A stretch of 64,000 nucleotides of DNA from Nesterenkonia ebinurensis (GTDB taxonomy: Bacteria; Actinomycetota; Actinomycetes; Actinomycetales; Micrococcaceae): positions 124,001-188,000 of the forward strand of contig NZ_VWNF01000048.1 of assembly GCF_008711175.1 (NCBI RefSeq). The letters are read 5' to 3'. A program made the translations under genes and the position numbers. Positions 26,007 through 33,854 of this stretch are shown here, piece after piece. The notes beneath the pieces are model-generated. The model was not told where the DNA came from, ran no database searches, and was given only the letters and a program-made list of their open reading frames with translations. How positions within the stretch are numbered: position 1 is the stretch's first letter; every line of letters starts with the position of its first letter.

Positions 26007-26250
26007 ATGTCCATTTCCGCTTCGCCTCGGGCCGCACCGTTTGCCCCCGCCGTACTGGTGGTCGACCTCTCAGCGATCGTGATGCTGTCTCCGCTCTTTG
26101 GGTCGATCCCGCTATTCGCCCCGGTGGGTGCGGGGTTCGACCTCGGTCCCGGGGCGAACGGGCTGCTGCAGAGTTCCGTCGGTGGGGCCTATGCCCAGGG
26201 GTTTGGGGCCCGAAGATGGTGATCATCGGCAGAGTCAGAGCCTCACATCG
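26007..26250 (+). pseudogene. MFS transporter, N-terminal remnant
   Basis: The frame from 26007 encodes one MFS-like first helix (LVVDLSAIVMLSPLFGSIPL) and the start of the second (NGLLQSSVGGAYAQG), then stops at 26220 after a frameshift. In the next frame VWGPKMVIIGRV continues the family pattern, apparently with the conserved loop between helices two and three deleted. Nothing MFS-like follows. Of a roughly 400-aa exporter only about 75 codons remain, so it is non-functional, though its operator and repressor are intact. Confidence 0.7.
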
Positions 26251-26583
26251 TCCTGATGGTTCCCGCTTATGGCAAGACCCAGCCTTCCCGCACCAGAGTT
26301 CGCAGCGAGGGCGCGCGCGCACGGCGCTACCTGACTACCTCGAATCCGGTGACGGCGGAATCGCGGGGGCGTATCTGATCCCGCCCCCGACCTACGACCC
26401 CGACGGACCCAGGACAGCGCGATGGCGGTCATGGGCACCGTCAGCCGATGAAAGCGCCTTCACCACCCGAGCGATCAGTTGCGCCGACTTCAGAGCCGCG
26501 GTCACCGAGACCGCCACCGGTGAGAGCATCGGAACGCGACTTATCGCCTGGCCATAACACGTCGCAGATGAGTCCATCGCAAC
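26251..26583. other. Gap after the MFS remnant
   Basis: No credible gene. One forward frame runs to 26557 but its product (proline- and arginine-rich) resembles no family I know. It is probably degraded DNA between the cargo and the second AraC gene. Confidence 0.45.
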
Positions 26584-27480
26584 GTGCCTGGGGGTTTTGA
26601 GCCACTGGTTGTGCGCAACTGCTCGCTGCACTGCCCTGCCGGTCCGACCACGTATGACTGCATCAAAATCATCGTGGTGCGGGACGGCTCAGCGATCATC
26701 TATTCGGAGTTCGGACAGCGCCCGGTCAGTCTCGGCGATGTCGTCTTGCTGGGCGCACATGTGCTGGCCGGGACGGAGCCAGAGGGGCAGGTCACGGTCA
26801 CCACGATCTATCTCGATACCGACTATGTACTCGACCTTTTGTTCTGGCAGTACGCCGATGTCCTCCATGATCGGCTCGATGCCGTGGGGTTCGCCAAGAC
26901 GGTCTACTCAGAACCGGCTCAGATTCTGAGTCTTGGTGTGGATCGTGTGGGTCTGTTGATGCCGTGGCTGGACGAGCTGGTGCGGCTGAGCGTTGACGGG
27001 GCATACACGGCGCGGTTCAACAGGATGCAGGCGCTGTGGTTCTCGATTGCTGATGTGATCGCCCCGTATGTGAAGGTCTCGCCGATGCGGCTCTCCCCGA
27101 CGCAGCGAGCGCGGGCACGGCTGACTGTTCCGAGGCATCGTCGGTTCGTGCCGATGCGTGAGGAGGCCACGCGGGTACGCGATCTGCTGCGCGATGATCC
27201 GCCCCGCTCTTGGTCACTGGACGAACTCGCCGCGATGGTCCATCTGTCTCCGAAGCAATTGAGCCGAGTGTTCTCGGACGCCTTCGGACTAACTCCGCGG
27301 GCGTATCAGACTCGCCTACGAGTGGCGGAGATGGCGAGGCTGCTACGGGAGACCGACGCTCCGATCAGCGAAGCCGGGCGCGCTGCGGGGTGGCGTAGTC
27401 GCTCGCGCGCCCATGATGCGTTCAAGGAGTGCACCGGCTTGAGTCCGCGCGAGTACCGGAGTCTGAGCGAGACCCGGTGA
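26584..27480 (+). CDS. AraC-family transcriptional regulator, copy 2
   Basis: A 298-aa paralogue of the regulator at 3971-4876. The C-terminal halves are nearly identical (HLSPKQLSRVFSDAFG is shared exactly; ETDAPISEAGRAAGW differs by two residues), while the sensor halves have diverged more. The GTG at 26584 is the first start after an in-frame stop at 26569, so this copy may have lost a few N-terminal residues. It is the first gene of the forward backbone run that continues with ardC. Both copies lie between cargo and backbone and are read outward from the cargo. Confidence 0.85.
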   Translation: MPGGFEPLVVRNCSLHCPAGPTTYDCIKIIVVRDGSAIIYSEFGQRPVSLGDVVLLGAHVLAGTEPEGQVTVTTIYLDTDYVLDLLFWQYADVLHDRLDAVGFAKTVYSEPAQILSLGVDRVGLLMPWLDELVRLSVDGAYTARFNRMQALWFSIADVIAPYVKVSPMRLSPTQRARARLTVPRHRRFVPMREEATRVRDLLRDDPPRSWSLDELAAMVHLSPKQLSRVFSDAFGLTPRAYQTRLRVAEMARLLRETDAPISEAGRAAGWRSRSRAHDAFKECTGLSPREYRSLSETR

Positions 27481-27719
27481 GACGTCCGGCGATCGGACAT
27501 TGACGTCCGGTCAGAACCCGGACTTTCGACGGAACGGACTTCTGGCCGGCGTCTGGTTGGTATGCCAGATAGTTCACGTCAGGCGCATCGGGGTGTTCCT
27601 GGCGGCGACGTGACCGACTGGTTTGTTCGCTGACCGTTTCTCCACACGCCTGGTTCTCCTGACGCACCTGGCAACTGTAGCGGCCCTACTGATGGGGCCG
27701 GGTTGCCAGAGGGAGGCGG
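27481..27719 (+). promoter_or_regulatory. ardC leader with nested hairpin
   Basis: The first 30 bases hold GACGTCCGG twice (27482 and 27503). Just before the ardC ribosome site a strong two-step hairpin forms: CTGGCAAC (27668-27675) with GTTGCCAG (27702-27709), and inside it CGGCCC (27681-27686) with GGGCCG (27695-27700). The left arm overlaps GCACCTG (27664-27670), a variant of the leader motif seen before other genes of this element. The hairpin ends right before GGGAGG, so it could control translation. Confidence 0.5.
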
Positions 27720-28832
27720 ATGATGGCGAGGCGATCAACGCACGAGACGCAGGCCGCACGGGAGGCCAAGCTCGATGAGCTGCACCAGCGGCTGACCGGC
27801 GCGGTTGAGCAGCTTGTGTCCGGGGATGACTGGGCGGCGGCGATGACGTTCGCCGCTCAGTTCCGCTCGCGCAGCTTCAACAACACTGTGCTGATCTTCG
27901 CAGCCCACGCCGAGGCCTTTGAACAGGGCAGGGTGCCCGAGCCGTTGCCCTCGCATGTGGCCGGCTACCGGCAGTGGCAACAGCTCGGCCGCCAGGTTGA
28001 GAAAGGCCAGCCGGGCTATCAGATTCTCGCCCCGGTGACCGGCCGGTTCGCCACCGCCACACCACAGGACGCGGACTCGTGGCGGCGCCTGGGCAAGGGT
28101 GAGAAGCCACGGGCCGGTGAGGTGGTGCGCACGCGGATGGTGGGGGTGCGCCCGGCGTATGTGTGGGACGTGACCCAGACTCAGGGTGATCCGATCCCTG
28201 AGCCTACGGCGCCGAAGCTGCTGGAGGGTGAGGCCCCGGCCGGGCTGTGGAACGGGCTCACCGAGCAGGTCCAGGCCGCGGGGTTCGAGCTGGTGTCGGT
28301 GCCGCATGAGGGCATGATCCACGGCGCCAACGGACTCACCGACTACACCGCCAAGACAGTCGCGGTCCGGCAGAACATGGACCCCGCCGCCCAGACGAAA
28401 ACTCTCAGCCACGAACTGGCTCACGTCCTCATGCACGGGCCCGATGCTGAGGATGCCCGCCAGCATCGCGGGATCGGTGAGGTCGAGGCCGAGTCGGTGG
28501 CACTGATGATCGGCGCTGCACACGGAATGGACACCACCAGCTACACGATCCCGTACGTCTCGACCTGGGCGAGCCAGGTCGATGGCAAGGAACCGGCGGA
28601 GGTAGTACAGGCCACCGGGGAACGGGTGCGTAAGACCGCCTCGGAGATTCTGGACCAACTTGATACCGCTCAGGTGTCCGATGGCACCCCGCCAGGCCTG
28701 ACCCGTGAGACCACGACGCGTCAAGCACCTGACCGCTCGGCTCCTTCGACTGGGCATGCGAGGCCACCCACGACACAGGTGCCCGCACGCGGGCCCGCCA
28801 GGGTGACGCAGAGCGCAGGGCGGGGGCTGTGA
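27720..28832 (+). CDS. ArdC-like antirestriction protein with zincin domain
   Basis: A 370-aa protein with the ArdC layout: an N-terminal ssDNA-binding domain (SFNNTVLIFAAHAEAF, then GYRQWQQLGRQVEKGQPGYQI, about 52-102) and a metallopeptidase-like domain with HELAH (231-235) and a downstream glutamate in EVEAESVALM. ArdC proteins protect incoming conjugative DNA from restriction soon after transfer. ATG 27723 directly follows and could also serve. It leads the backbone operon: prim-pol overlaps its stop (TGATG). The tail after residue 325 is disordered and proline-rich. Placement as a leading-region gene fits early expression. Confidence 0.87.
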   Translation: MMARRSTHETQAAREAKLDELHQRLTGAVEQLVSGDDWAAAMTFAAQFRSRSFNNTVLIFAAHAEAFEQGRVPEPLPSHVAGYRQWQQLGRQVEKGQPGYQILAPVTGRFATATPQDADSWRRLGKGEKPRAGEVVRTRMVGVRPAYVWDVTQTQGDPIPEPTAPKLLEGEAPAGLWNGLTEQVQAAGFELVSVPHEGMIHGANGLTDYTAKTVAVRQNMDPAAQTKTLSHELAHVLMHGPDAEDARQHRGIGEVEAESVALMIGAAHGMDTTSYTIPYVSTWASQVDGKEPAEVVQATGERVRKTASEILDQLDTAQVSDGTPPGLTRETTTRQAPDRSAPSTGHARPPTTQVPARGPARVTQSAGRGL

Positions 28833-29791
28833 TGGCCGAACACGGTGCGTTCACGGCCGCCGCGGAGCGGATCAGCGAGGCCTGGCCGCCGGGTGCGGCG
28901 GCTGCTGCCTATGCCCGCAATGGGGTGCCGGTGTTCCCGTGCGCCCCGGGCGGAAAGCATCCGATCACCACCCGTGGCTTCCACGACGCCACCACCAACC
29001 CCAAGCAGGTCACGGCGTGGTGGCAGCAGCATCCTCGTGCGAACATCGGCATCCCCACCGGGCAGGCGTCCGGGGTCGTGGTGGTCGATGTGGACGTCCA
29101 CGGCCCCGCCGATGGCCCTCAGGCGTTCGCTCGTGCCCAGCGGGCCGGACTGGTCTCAGGGTGGGAGCTGCTGGCCCACTCTCCCTCGGGCGGGCTGCAC
29201 GCCTACTTCCCGGCAGACCCGGACACTGAGCAGCGGTCGTGGCAGGCGGCGCGGGCGGGGATCGACTTCCGTGGCGAGGGCGGCTACATCATCGCCCCAC
29301 CCTCACGCCGGACCGTCAACGGCACCGAGGCCTTCTACCGGATCCGGAGCATCAACACCGGCCCGGCCGGTGTGGTCGACTCGGGCCGGTTGCGTGACTT
29401 CCTCGACCCCCGCCCAACGATGCCGCGCCGACCAACGCGTGTACCGGGTCAGAGTCCAGAGGCGGACGTTGAGCGGTTGGCGGCGTGGGTGGCCCAGCGG
29501 GCTGAGGGTGAGCGGAACCGGGGCGTGTTCTGGGCCGCGTGCCGCCTAGCCGAAAACGGTCTGGCACCCTCGGAGGCGCTCGATGTGCTGGCCGCCGCCG
29601 GCGGGCAGGCCGGGCTGAGCGAGCGCGAGGTCACCCGCACCGTGCGCAGCGCCTACCGCACCGTCCACACCCCCACCACCAACACCACACCCACCGGTGA
29701 CGTACAGCGCGAGGGTCCCGGTCCGGAGTACGTGCCACACCGCTCGCCCTCGAAGACTGGGCAGGTGCCGGTCTACCGGGGGCTGTCATGA
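28832..29791 (+). CDS. Bifunctional DNA primase/polymerase (prim-pol)
   Basis: A 319-aa archaeo-eukaryotic-type primase-polymerase (PF09250 family). The domain begins at YARNGVPVFPCAPGGKHP; the metal-binding acids are in VVVVDVDVHG (DVDVH), and the HSPSGGLHAYF and IDFRGEGGYIIAPPS motifs follow. A small helical C-terminal region lies around 230-290. No helicase domain is fused. It probably synthesises primers on the transferred single strand so the element can become double-stranded or replicate after excision. It is coupled to both neighbours by four-base or one-base overlaps. Confidence 0.9.
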   Translation: MAEHGAFTAAAERISEAWPPGAAAAAYARNGVPVFPCAPGGKHPITTRGFHDATTNPKQVTAWWQQHPRANIGIPTGQASGVVVVDVDVHGPADGPQAFARAQRAGLVSGWELLAHSPSGGLHAYFPADPDTEQRSWQAARAGIDFRGEGGYIIAPPSRRTVNGTEAFYRIRSINTGPAGVVDSGRLRDFLDPRPTMPRRPTRVPGQSPEADVERLAAWVAQRAEGERNRGVFWAACRLAENGLAPSEALDVLAAAGGQAGLSEREVTRTVRSAYRTVHTPTTNTTPTGDVQREGPGPEYVPHRSPSKTGQVPVYRGLS

Positions 29792-30606
29792 ACGCACCGG
29801 TAAGACGCGCCACGACCGGGCACCGGTGGGCGGTCTCCACCGCGGTGGCCGGCACTGTGGTGATCGCGCTCGGGGCGTTCTGGCTGAGCTTCACCGCGTT
29901 GGCTGATCTGGCCCAGCGCTCGGGAATCGGGGCCGGACAGGCCTGGGCCTGGCCGCTGATCGTGGACGGCATCATCGTTGTCGCCACCGTCGCGGTGGTC
30001 GCTTTGGCCGGGCAGCGGGCGGCCTGGTATCCGTGGGCGCTGCTGATCGGCGGGGCGGCGATCTCGGTGACCGCCAACGCCATCCACGCGATCGTCGCCG
30101 CCGACAGCGACGTCCCCGCCGTACTGGCCGCCGCGGTGGCCTCGGTGCCACCGGTGGTGCTGCTATCGATCACACACCTGACCGTGGTGCTGATCCAACA
30201 CACCACCCCCACGACCGGCACGCGGGCACCCTCACCAGTCGCGGGGTCATCGCAGCCTCCCACCGAGCCGGTGCTTCCCGAGCCGTCTGCACCAGAGCAC
30301 GCGTCGCTGCCCACAACAGAGGCCGCGCCGGAGCCGACTCAAAGCGCTGAGCCGGTCACCTCCATCGCAGGTGGCGGGGACCCGGAATCGCCACCAGCGG
30401 ATAGCAGAGACGCCAATGGCGTGGTGGATCGGCGGACGCAGGCTGCCCGGTTGCGCGATGAGGGCTGGTCGAACAAGCAGATCGCCCGCGAGCTGGCGGT
30501 GCATCCCAGCACGGTCGGCCGGTGGTTCACCGCAACCGACCCACCCGAGGCATCAGACCCCGAGAAACAGAACGAGCAAACGAGCGAGAAGGAGAAGTTG
30601 TCATGA
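29788..30606 (+). CDS. DUF2637 membrane protein with C-terminal helix-turn-helix
   Basis: A 272-aa protein. The N-terminal half has four membrane helices (about 16-37, 51-72, 79-101, 107-130), the DUF2637 arrangement common in actinobacterial plasmids and ICEs, with the family's AWAWPLIVDG motif. A proline-rich linker leads to a helix-turn-helix near the end, RLRDEGWSNKQIARELAVHP then STVGRW, resembling the regulatory tail of plasmid spread (Spd) proteins. A role in intramycelial or mating-pair DNA spread is known for some relatives but cannot be confirmed here. Confidence 0.82.
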   Translation: MNAPVRRATTGHRWAVSTAVAGTVVIALGAFWLSFTALADLAQRSGIGAGQAWAWPLIVDGIIVVATVAVVALAGQRAAWYPWALLIGGAAISVTANAIHAIVAADSDVPAVLAAAVASVPPVVLLSITHLTVVLIQHTTPTTGTRAPSPVAGSSQPPTEPVLPEPSAPEHASLPTTEAAPEPTQSAEPVTSIAGGGDPESPPADSRDANGVVDRRTQAARLRDEGWSNKQIARELAVHPSTVGRWFTATDPPEASDPEKQNEQTSEKEKLS

Positions 30607-31037
30607 ACCCACAGCCCCAACACCAGCAGCGGTCCCATCCGCACGACCCCCATGGTCCGCGCGGCCTGAACGCCCGCCGGCAACCAGTACCGGGGTCGCA
30701 GAACGGCAAGGCCAGGTCGCCGGAAGCCGCCGGTACCCCGGAGGCGGTGCAGGCTGCCCGCATCCAACGCGACCAGGCGAAGCATGCCGCCCATGAGCGG
30801 CGTGCCGGTGGTGGTGTGGCGTGGGTGCGTCCCAGTGATCTGATCGCCCGGGGTTCGGCGAGCCTGGCCGGTCGCGGGATCGACTTCGAGACTGAACTCG
30901 CCCGCAAAGCCCGCGCCCCGATGGTCGCCGGGGCCACACACCTGGGCGAACGGGCCAAGCATTTGCCGCCGCTGCAGGCTTTCGGTCGCGGTCACGCCGG
31001 CCAGTCTCCGACCCGTTCTGCGGTCGGGAGGGCATGA
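30603..31037 (+). CDS. Conserved ICE protein of unknown function
   Basis: A 144-aa basic, largely disordered protein rich in histidine, proline and arginine at its N-terminus, with one ordered-looking segment (VAWVRPSDLIARGSASLAGR, then GIDFETELARKARAP). It overlaps the previous stop by four bases (ATGA). I do not recognise the family. Its position within the leading-region operon points to an accessory role in transfer or replication. Confidence 0.7.
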   Translation: MNPQPQHQQRSHPHDPHGPRGLNARRQPVPGSQNGKARSPEAAGTPEAVQAARIQRDQAKHAAHERRAGGGVAWVRPSDLIARGSASLAGRGIDFETELARKARAPMVAGATHLGERAKHLPPLQAFGRGHAGQSPTRSAVGRA

Positions 31038-31099
31038 GGCCGGTGATGACCCATGCGACCCCAGAGCAACGACCACGAGCTCCCAGTCGTGGCAGCCGC

Positions 31100-31123
31100 G
31101 CGCACCTGTCTGCCAGGAGGTGC
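31100..31123 (+). promoter_or_regulatory. Leader motif variant pairing with a ribosome site
   Basis: GCGCACCTG (31100-31108) is one base from the element's GTGCACCTG motif. GCACCT (31102-31107) is complementary to AGGTGC (31118-31123), which contains part of the AGGAGGTG ribosome site of the gene at 31131. A six-base stem with a ten-base loop could hide that site. Confidence 0.4.
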
Positions 31124-31130
31124 CCCAACC

Positions 31131-32060
31131 ATGAGCACAACAAGCAACACCGCCCGAGACATCCCTGACGGTGAGGGTGGTGAGGACTTCAGCACCAGCG
31201 AGGGCCTGCGGTCTCTGCTGCATCGTCTCCACGCCGCCGGACCTGGAGCATGGACCCACGATCCGGGCGCCGCGGAGCTGATGGGCTATGCGGCGCAGAA
31301 ATACGAGCCGCTGGCCAGGAAACACGGTCTGGACCCGTGGGAGGCCGCGACTGCGGCCTTCGATGTGATGCGGACCCGCGCGACTCGTGAGGCACGTGAT
31401 CCGTGGGCGGTGATCACCCATGCGGTGCGGATCACGTGCATCTTCGAGGCGCGCGCCCAAGGACTGCTGTGCTCAGTCCACCAAGCCAGGCGTCCCCATG
31501 TTGCGGCGTTCCACGACCCTGAACGGTTCTCCGACCGAGAGAACCCCCTGACCGACTACCACCCGGCCTTCCACGTCACTGACGACACCCCGGCCACACG
31601 CGATGAGGACACCGATTCCCTGGCCTCGTCTCGGGCATGCACTTCGGCATCCTCGGCGATGGAGGACGCGATCGCGCTGTTCAGTCTGCTGGACTGGCCC
31701 CCGGCCACCGCACGGGCCGGGATCGAGCACGCGTGCGCGGTGTTGACCAAGACCGGGGCCCGCCAGGCCGCCTACGAAACCCTGCGCCGCGATAAGCACG
31801 CTCGGGCGTTACTGGATATCCCCGGCCGCTCGTGGTCGGCACTGTTGAAGGCGCTGCTGGGCAACCCGCACCCGGCCTATGCCGCCACCACCGCGGGGCG
31901 GGGTGTGCTGCTTCGCCTGGTGATCGGTGAGTCCCTGCCGGCGCTGCTGCGCGATGACGACCTCATCCTGACCATCTCCCTCGCCGCACCCACCACCGGG
32001 AACTACCGCCATGGGAGTCACCGCCGCGAGCCCCAGCGCGGTGGGGGTGATTCCCCATGA
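31131..32060 (+). CDS. Conserved ICE protein of unknown function
   Basis: A 309-aa mostly helical protein. The start at 31131 follows AGGAGGTG, eight bases upstream. The first third contains GYAAQKYEPLARKHGLDPWE, a pattern shared with helical domains of sigma-like or replication proteins, and the C-terminal half has GRSWSALLKALLGNPHPAYA. No catalytic motif was seen. It overlaps the ParB-like gene by four bases, so the two may function together, perhaps in replication or partition of the circular form. I cannot assign a family with confidence. Confidence 0.75.
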   Translation: MSTTSNTARDIPDGEGGEDFSTSEGLRSLLHRLHAAGPGAWTHDPGAAELMGYAAQKYEPLARKHGLDPWEAATAAFDVMRTRATREARDPWAVITHAVRITCIFEARAQGLLCSVHQARRPHVAAFHDPERFSDRENPLTDYHPAFHVTDDTPATRDEDTDSLASSRACTSASSAMEDAIALFSLLDWPPATARAGIEHACAVLTKTGARQAAYETLRRDKHARALLDIPGRSWSALLKALLGNPHPAYAATTAGRGVLLRLVIGESLPALLRDDDLILTISLAAPTTGNYRHGSHRREPQRGGGDSP

Positions 32061-33073
32061 ACGCACCGGCAGGCTACATCGAGCTGGAACGCACCATCGA
32101 AGCGATCCATGTCGGGACCAGGCACCGCACCGAGCTGGGCGACATCAACGAACTCGCCGCCTCCATCGACCGCGAAGGACTCTTGCAGCCGATCACCATC
32201 ACCCCCGAAGGAGCGCTGGTGTGCGGGGCCAGGAGGTTGGCAGCGATCAAGACCCTGGGCTGGCGCAAAGTCAACGTCTGGGTCCGCTCGGGCATCTCCG
32301 ACCGGCTGGGGCACCTGCTGGCCGAACAAGACGACAACGTCCTGCACAAGCCGCTCACCCAGACCGAGGCCGCCGCCCTCTACCGCGAGCTGAGGGTGTT
32401 GATGGCCGAGGACGCCGACCGCAGGAAAGCAGCAACCCAGTTCAGCTCGGAGAATCAGCCCGACGATGACGGTCCCGCAAATTTTGCGGGACCGTCACAA
32501 GCTCTCGGCGAGGCACGGCAACAGGCGGCGGCCATGATCCCTGGCGGAGCCTCGCACACCACGTTGGAGAAGATCGGCTACCTCCAGAAGATCGCCGAAG
32601 ACCCAGCACAACCAGCCGAGCTACGCGAAAAGGTCACCGCCGAACTGGAGCGCATCGACGCCGGCGCCCCGGTGCATCCGGTCTACGAAGTCATCCGCAC
32701 TGCGGCTGAGGCCGCCCAGGAACACCGGGAAGCGGACCTGCATCAACTCGCCGCCGAGGCCCTAACCCGGGCCAAGAACGCCAAGGCCACCAAGCGCACA
32801 CCCCGCCCCGCGCGGGTGACCAATGACGACGGCGAGCCGACACGCTATCCGGTCCGGGCATTCCTCCTCACCTGGGGCGAACTGGCCCACTGGTGGACCC
32901 ACTACGACGCTGACCACCTGGCGACCGAGTTAACCGAAGAGCAGATCGAGTCCTTCCTAACCACCGCTGAGGGCACCAGCAGGTTCGCCGATCAGCTCCG
33001 CACCGCCCACCACCGCAACACTCCAGACCAGGGCCAGCCCGCCCCAGTCCGGGCGCACCTACACGCCCTCTAA
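32057..33073 (+). CDS. ParB/Spo0J-like nuclease-domain protein
   Basis: A 338-aa protein with an N-terminal ParB/Srx fold: LAASIDREGLLQPITITPEG followed by the signature GARRLAAIKTLGW. The middle and end are helical and lack a clear ParB helix-turn-helix. No ParA partner lies nearby, so classical partition is doubtful; regulation or DNA processing of the element is as likely. The segment encoding DDGPANFAGPS carries a perfect palindrome (32468-32496) that disrupts the otherwise helical pattern and looks inserted. Confidence 0.82.
   Translation: MNAPAGYIELERTIEAIHVGTRHRTELGDINELAASIDREGLLQPITITPEGALVCGARRLAAIKTLGWRKVNVWVRSGISDRLGHLLAEQDDNVLHKPLTQTEAAALYRELRVLMAEDADRRKAATQFSSENQPDDDGPANFAGPSQALGEARQQAAAMIPGGASHTTLEKIGYLQKIAEDPAQPAELREKVTAELERIDAGAPVHPVYEVIRTAAEAAQEHREADLHQLAAEALTRAKNAKATKRTPRPARVTNDDGEPTRYPVRAFLLTWGELAHWWTHYDADHLATELTEEQIESFLTTAEGTSRFADQLRTAHHRNTPDQGQPAPVRAHLHAL
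32468..32496. repeat. Perfect 14-bp palindrome inside the ParB-like gene
   Basis: GACGGTCCCGCAAA and TTTGCGGGACCGTC are exact reverse complements around one T. Within a coding region such symmetry is unexpected. It may be a binding site, a miniature repeat that inserted in frame, or a transcription attenuator. Confidence 0.65.
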
Positions 33074-33114
33074 CCATCGCCTGCACTGACCGGGCTGCCG
33101 CAGGGGTGGCGGTG

Positions 33115-33123
33115 GTGCACCTG
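33115..33123 (+). promoter_or_regulatory. GTGCACCTG leader motif (33130 gene)
   Basis: Exact copy, seven bases before the ATG at 33130. TGACCGGGC lies 28 bases upstream of it, and a similar TGACTGGGC stands at the same distance from the copy at 45149. Confidence 0.45.
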
Positions 33124-33129
33124 GTGGGT

Positions 33130-33831
33130 ATGAAGACTCCCGATCTTTCCCAGCCCCGTATCCGTCGGCGACTCATCGCCGCGCTGGCCGCAGGAATCAT
33201 CCTGCTGCTGGTAACCGGGGTCGGTCTCTACGGGCTGATCACCGGCCCACCGGCACCCACCCCCGGCACCCACAACGACGACAGCGGCGATGTCTCGCCT
33301 GGGCCGGTGGTCACCGCACCGGATGATCCGGAGCCGAGCACGCCACCGTCTTTGTCGAGCGTGCCTGCTTCCACTGATGCTGAGACCTTCGCCCGCAACG
33401 TCGCGGAGACGCTGTTCGCTTGGGATACCGCCTCGGGGTTCATGCCCCTGGACTACACCAGCGTGATCCTCGCTGTGGGTGATCCCACCGGTGCCGAACA
33501 GGCCGGTCTGGCCTCGGACATTGCCACCTACCTCCCCGCCCAGGAGTCATGGGTCGAGTTGCGCCAATACTCCACCACCCAACACCTGAGCATCGAGAAC
33601 GCATTCGTGCCCGAGGCGTGGGCTGAGGCGGTCGAGCAGACCCAGGCCGGGCAGCTACCCCCAGGTGCGATCGCCTACACGATCGAGGGCACCCGCCACC
33701 GAGACGGCATCTGGAACAACGAACCTGTTGCCTCGGAGCATGCGGTGGCGTTCACCGTGTTTATCGCCTGCCCACCGGGTGAGAGCTGCTATCTGCTGCG
33801 GCTCTCCCAGCTCGACAACCCCCTGCGCTGA
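33130..33831 (+). CDS. Single-pass membrane protein of the transfer apparatus
   Basis: A 233-aa protein with one N-terminal membrane helix (about 16-38), a proline/threonine-rich linker and a C-terminal globular domain (about 80-230) outside the cell. This layout matches VirB8/TcpC-like subunits of Gram-positive conjugation machines, which have NTF2-like domains, but the sequence similarity is too weak to assert it. The frame is open from GTG 33106, which would include the leader motif, so I prefer ATG 33130. It is 23 bases upstream of the wall hydrolase gene. Confidence 0.7.
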   Translation: MKTPDLSQPRIRRRLIAALAAGIILLLVTGVGLYGLITGPPAPTPGTHNDDSGDVSPGPVVTAPDDPEPSTPPSLSSVPASTDAETFARNVAETLFAWDTASGFMPLDYTSVILAVGDPTGAEQAGLASDIATYLPAQESWVELRQYSTTQHLSIENAFVPEAWAEAVEQTQAGQLPPGAIAYTIEGTRHRDGIWNNEPVASEHAVAFTVFIACPPGESCYLLRLSQLDNPLR

Positions 33832-33854
33832 GGGAACCCGGAGGTGATCTGACT

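Noticed and set aside
27558-27571. GGTATGCCAG near the second AraC gene, resembling half of the MocR operator
   Set aside because: The opposite half-site CTTGGC is missing, so it is probably coincidence.
27735-28757. Minus-strand frame opposite ardC
   Set aside because: Covers the complement of the HELAH-containing frame; an arginine/leucine-rich product with no ribosome site found.
30339-31460. Minus-strand frame of 373 codons across three forward genes
   Set aside because: It spans two gene junctions with four-base coupling on the plus strand; a shadow frame.
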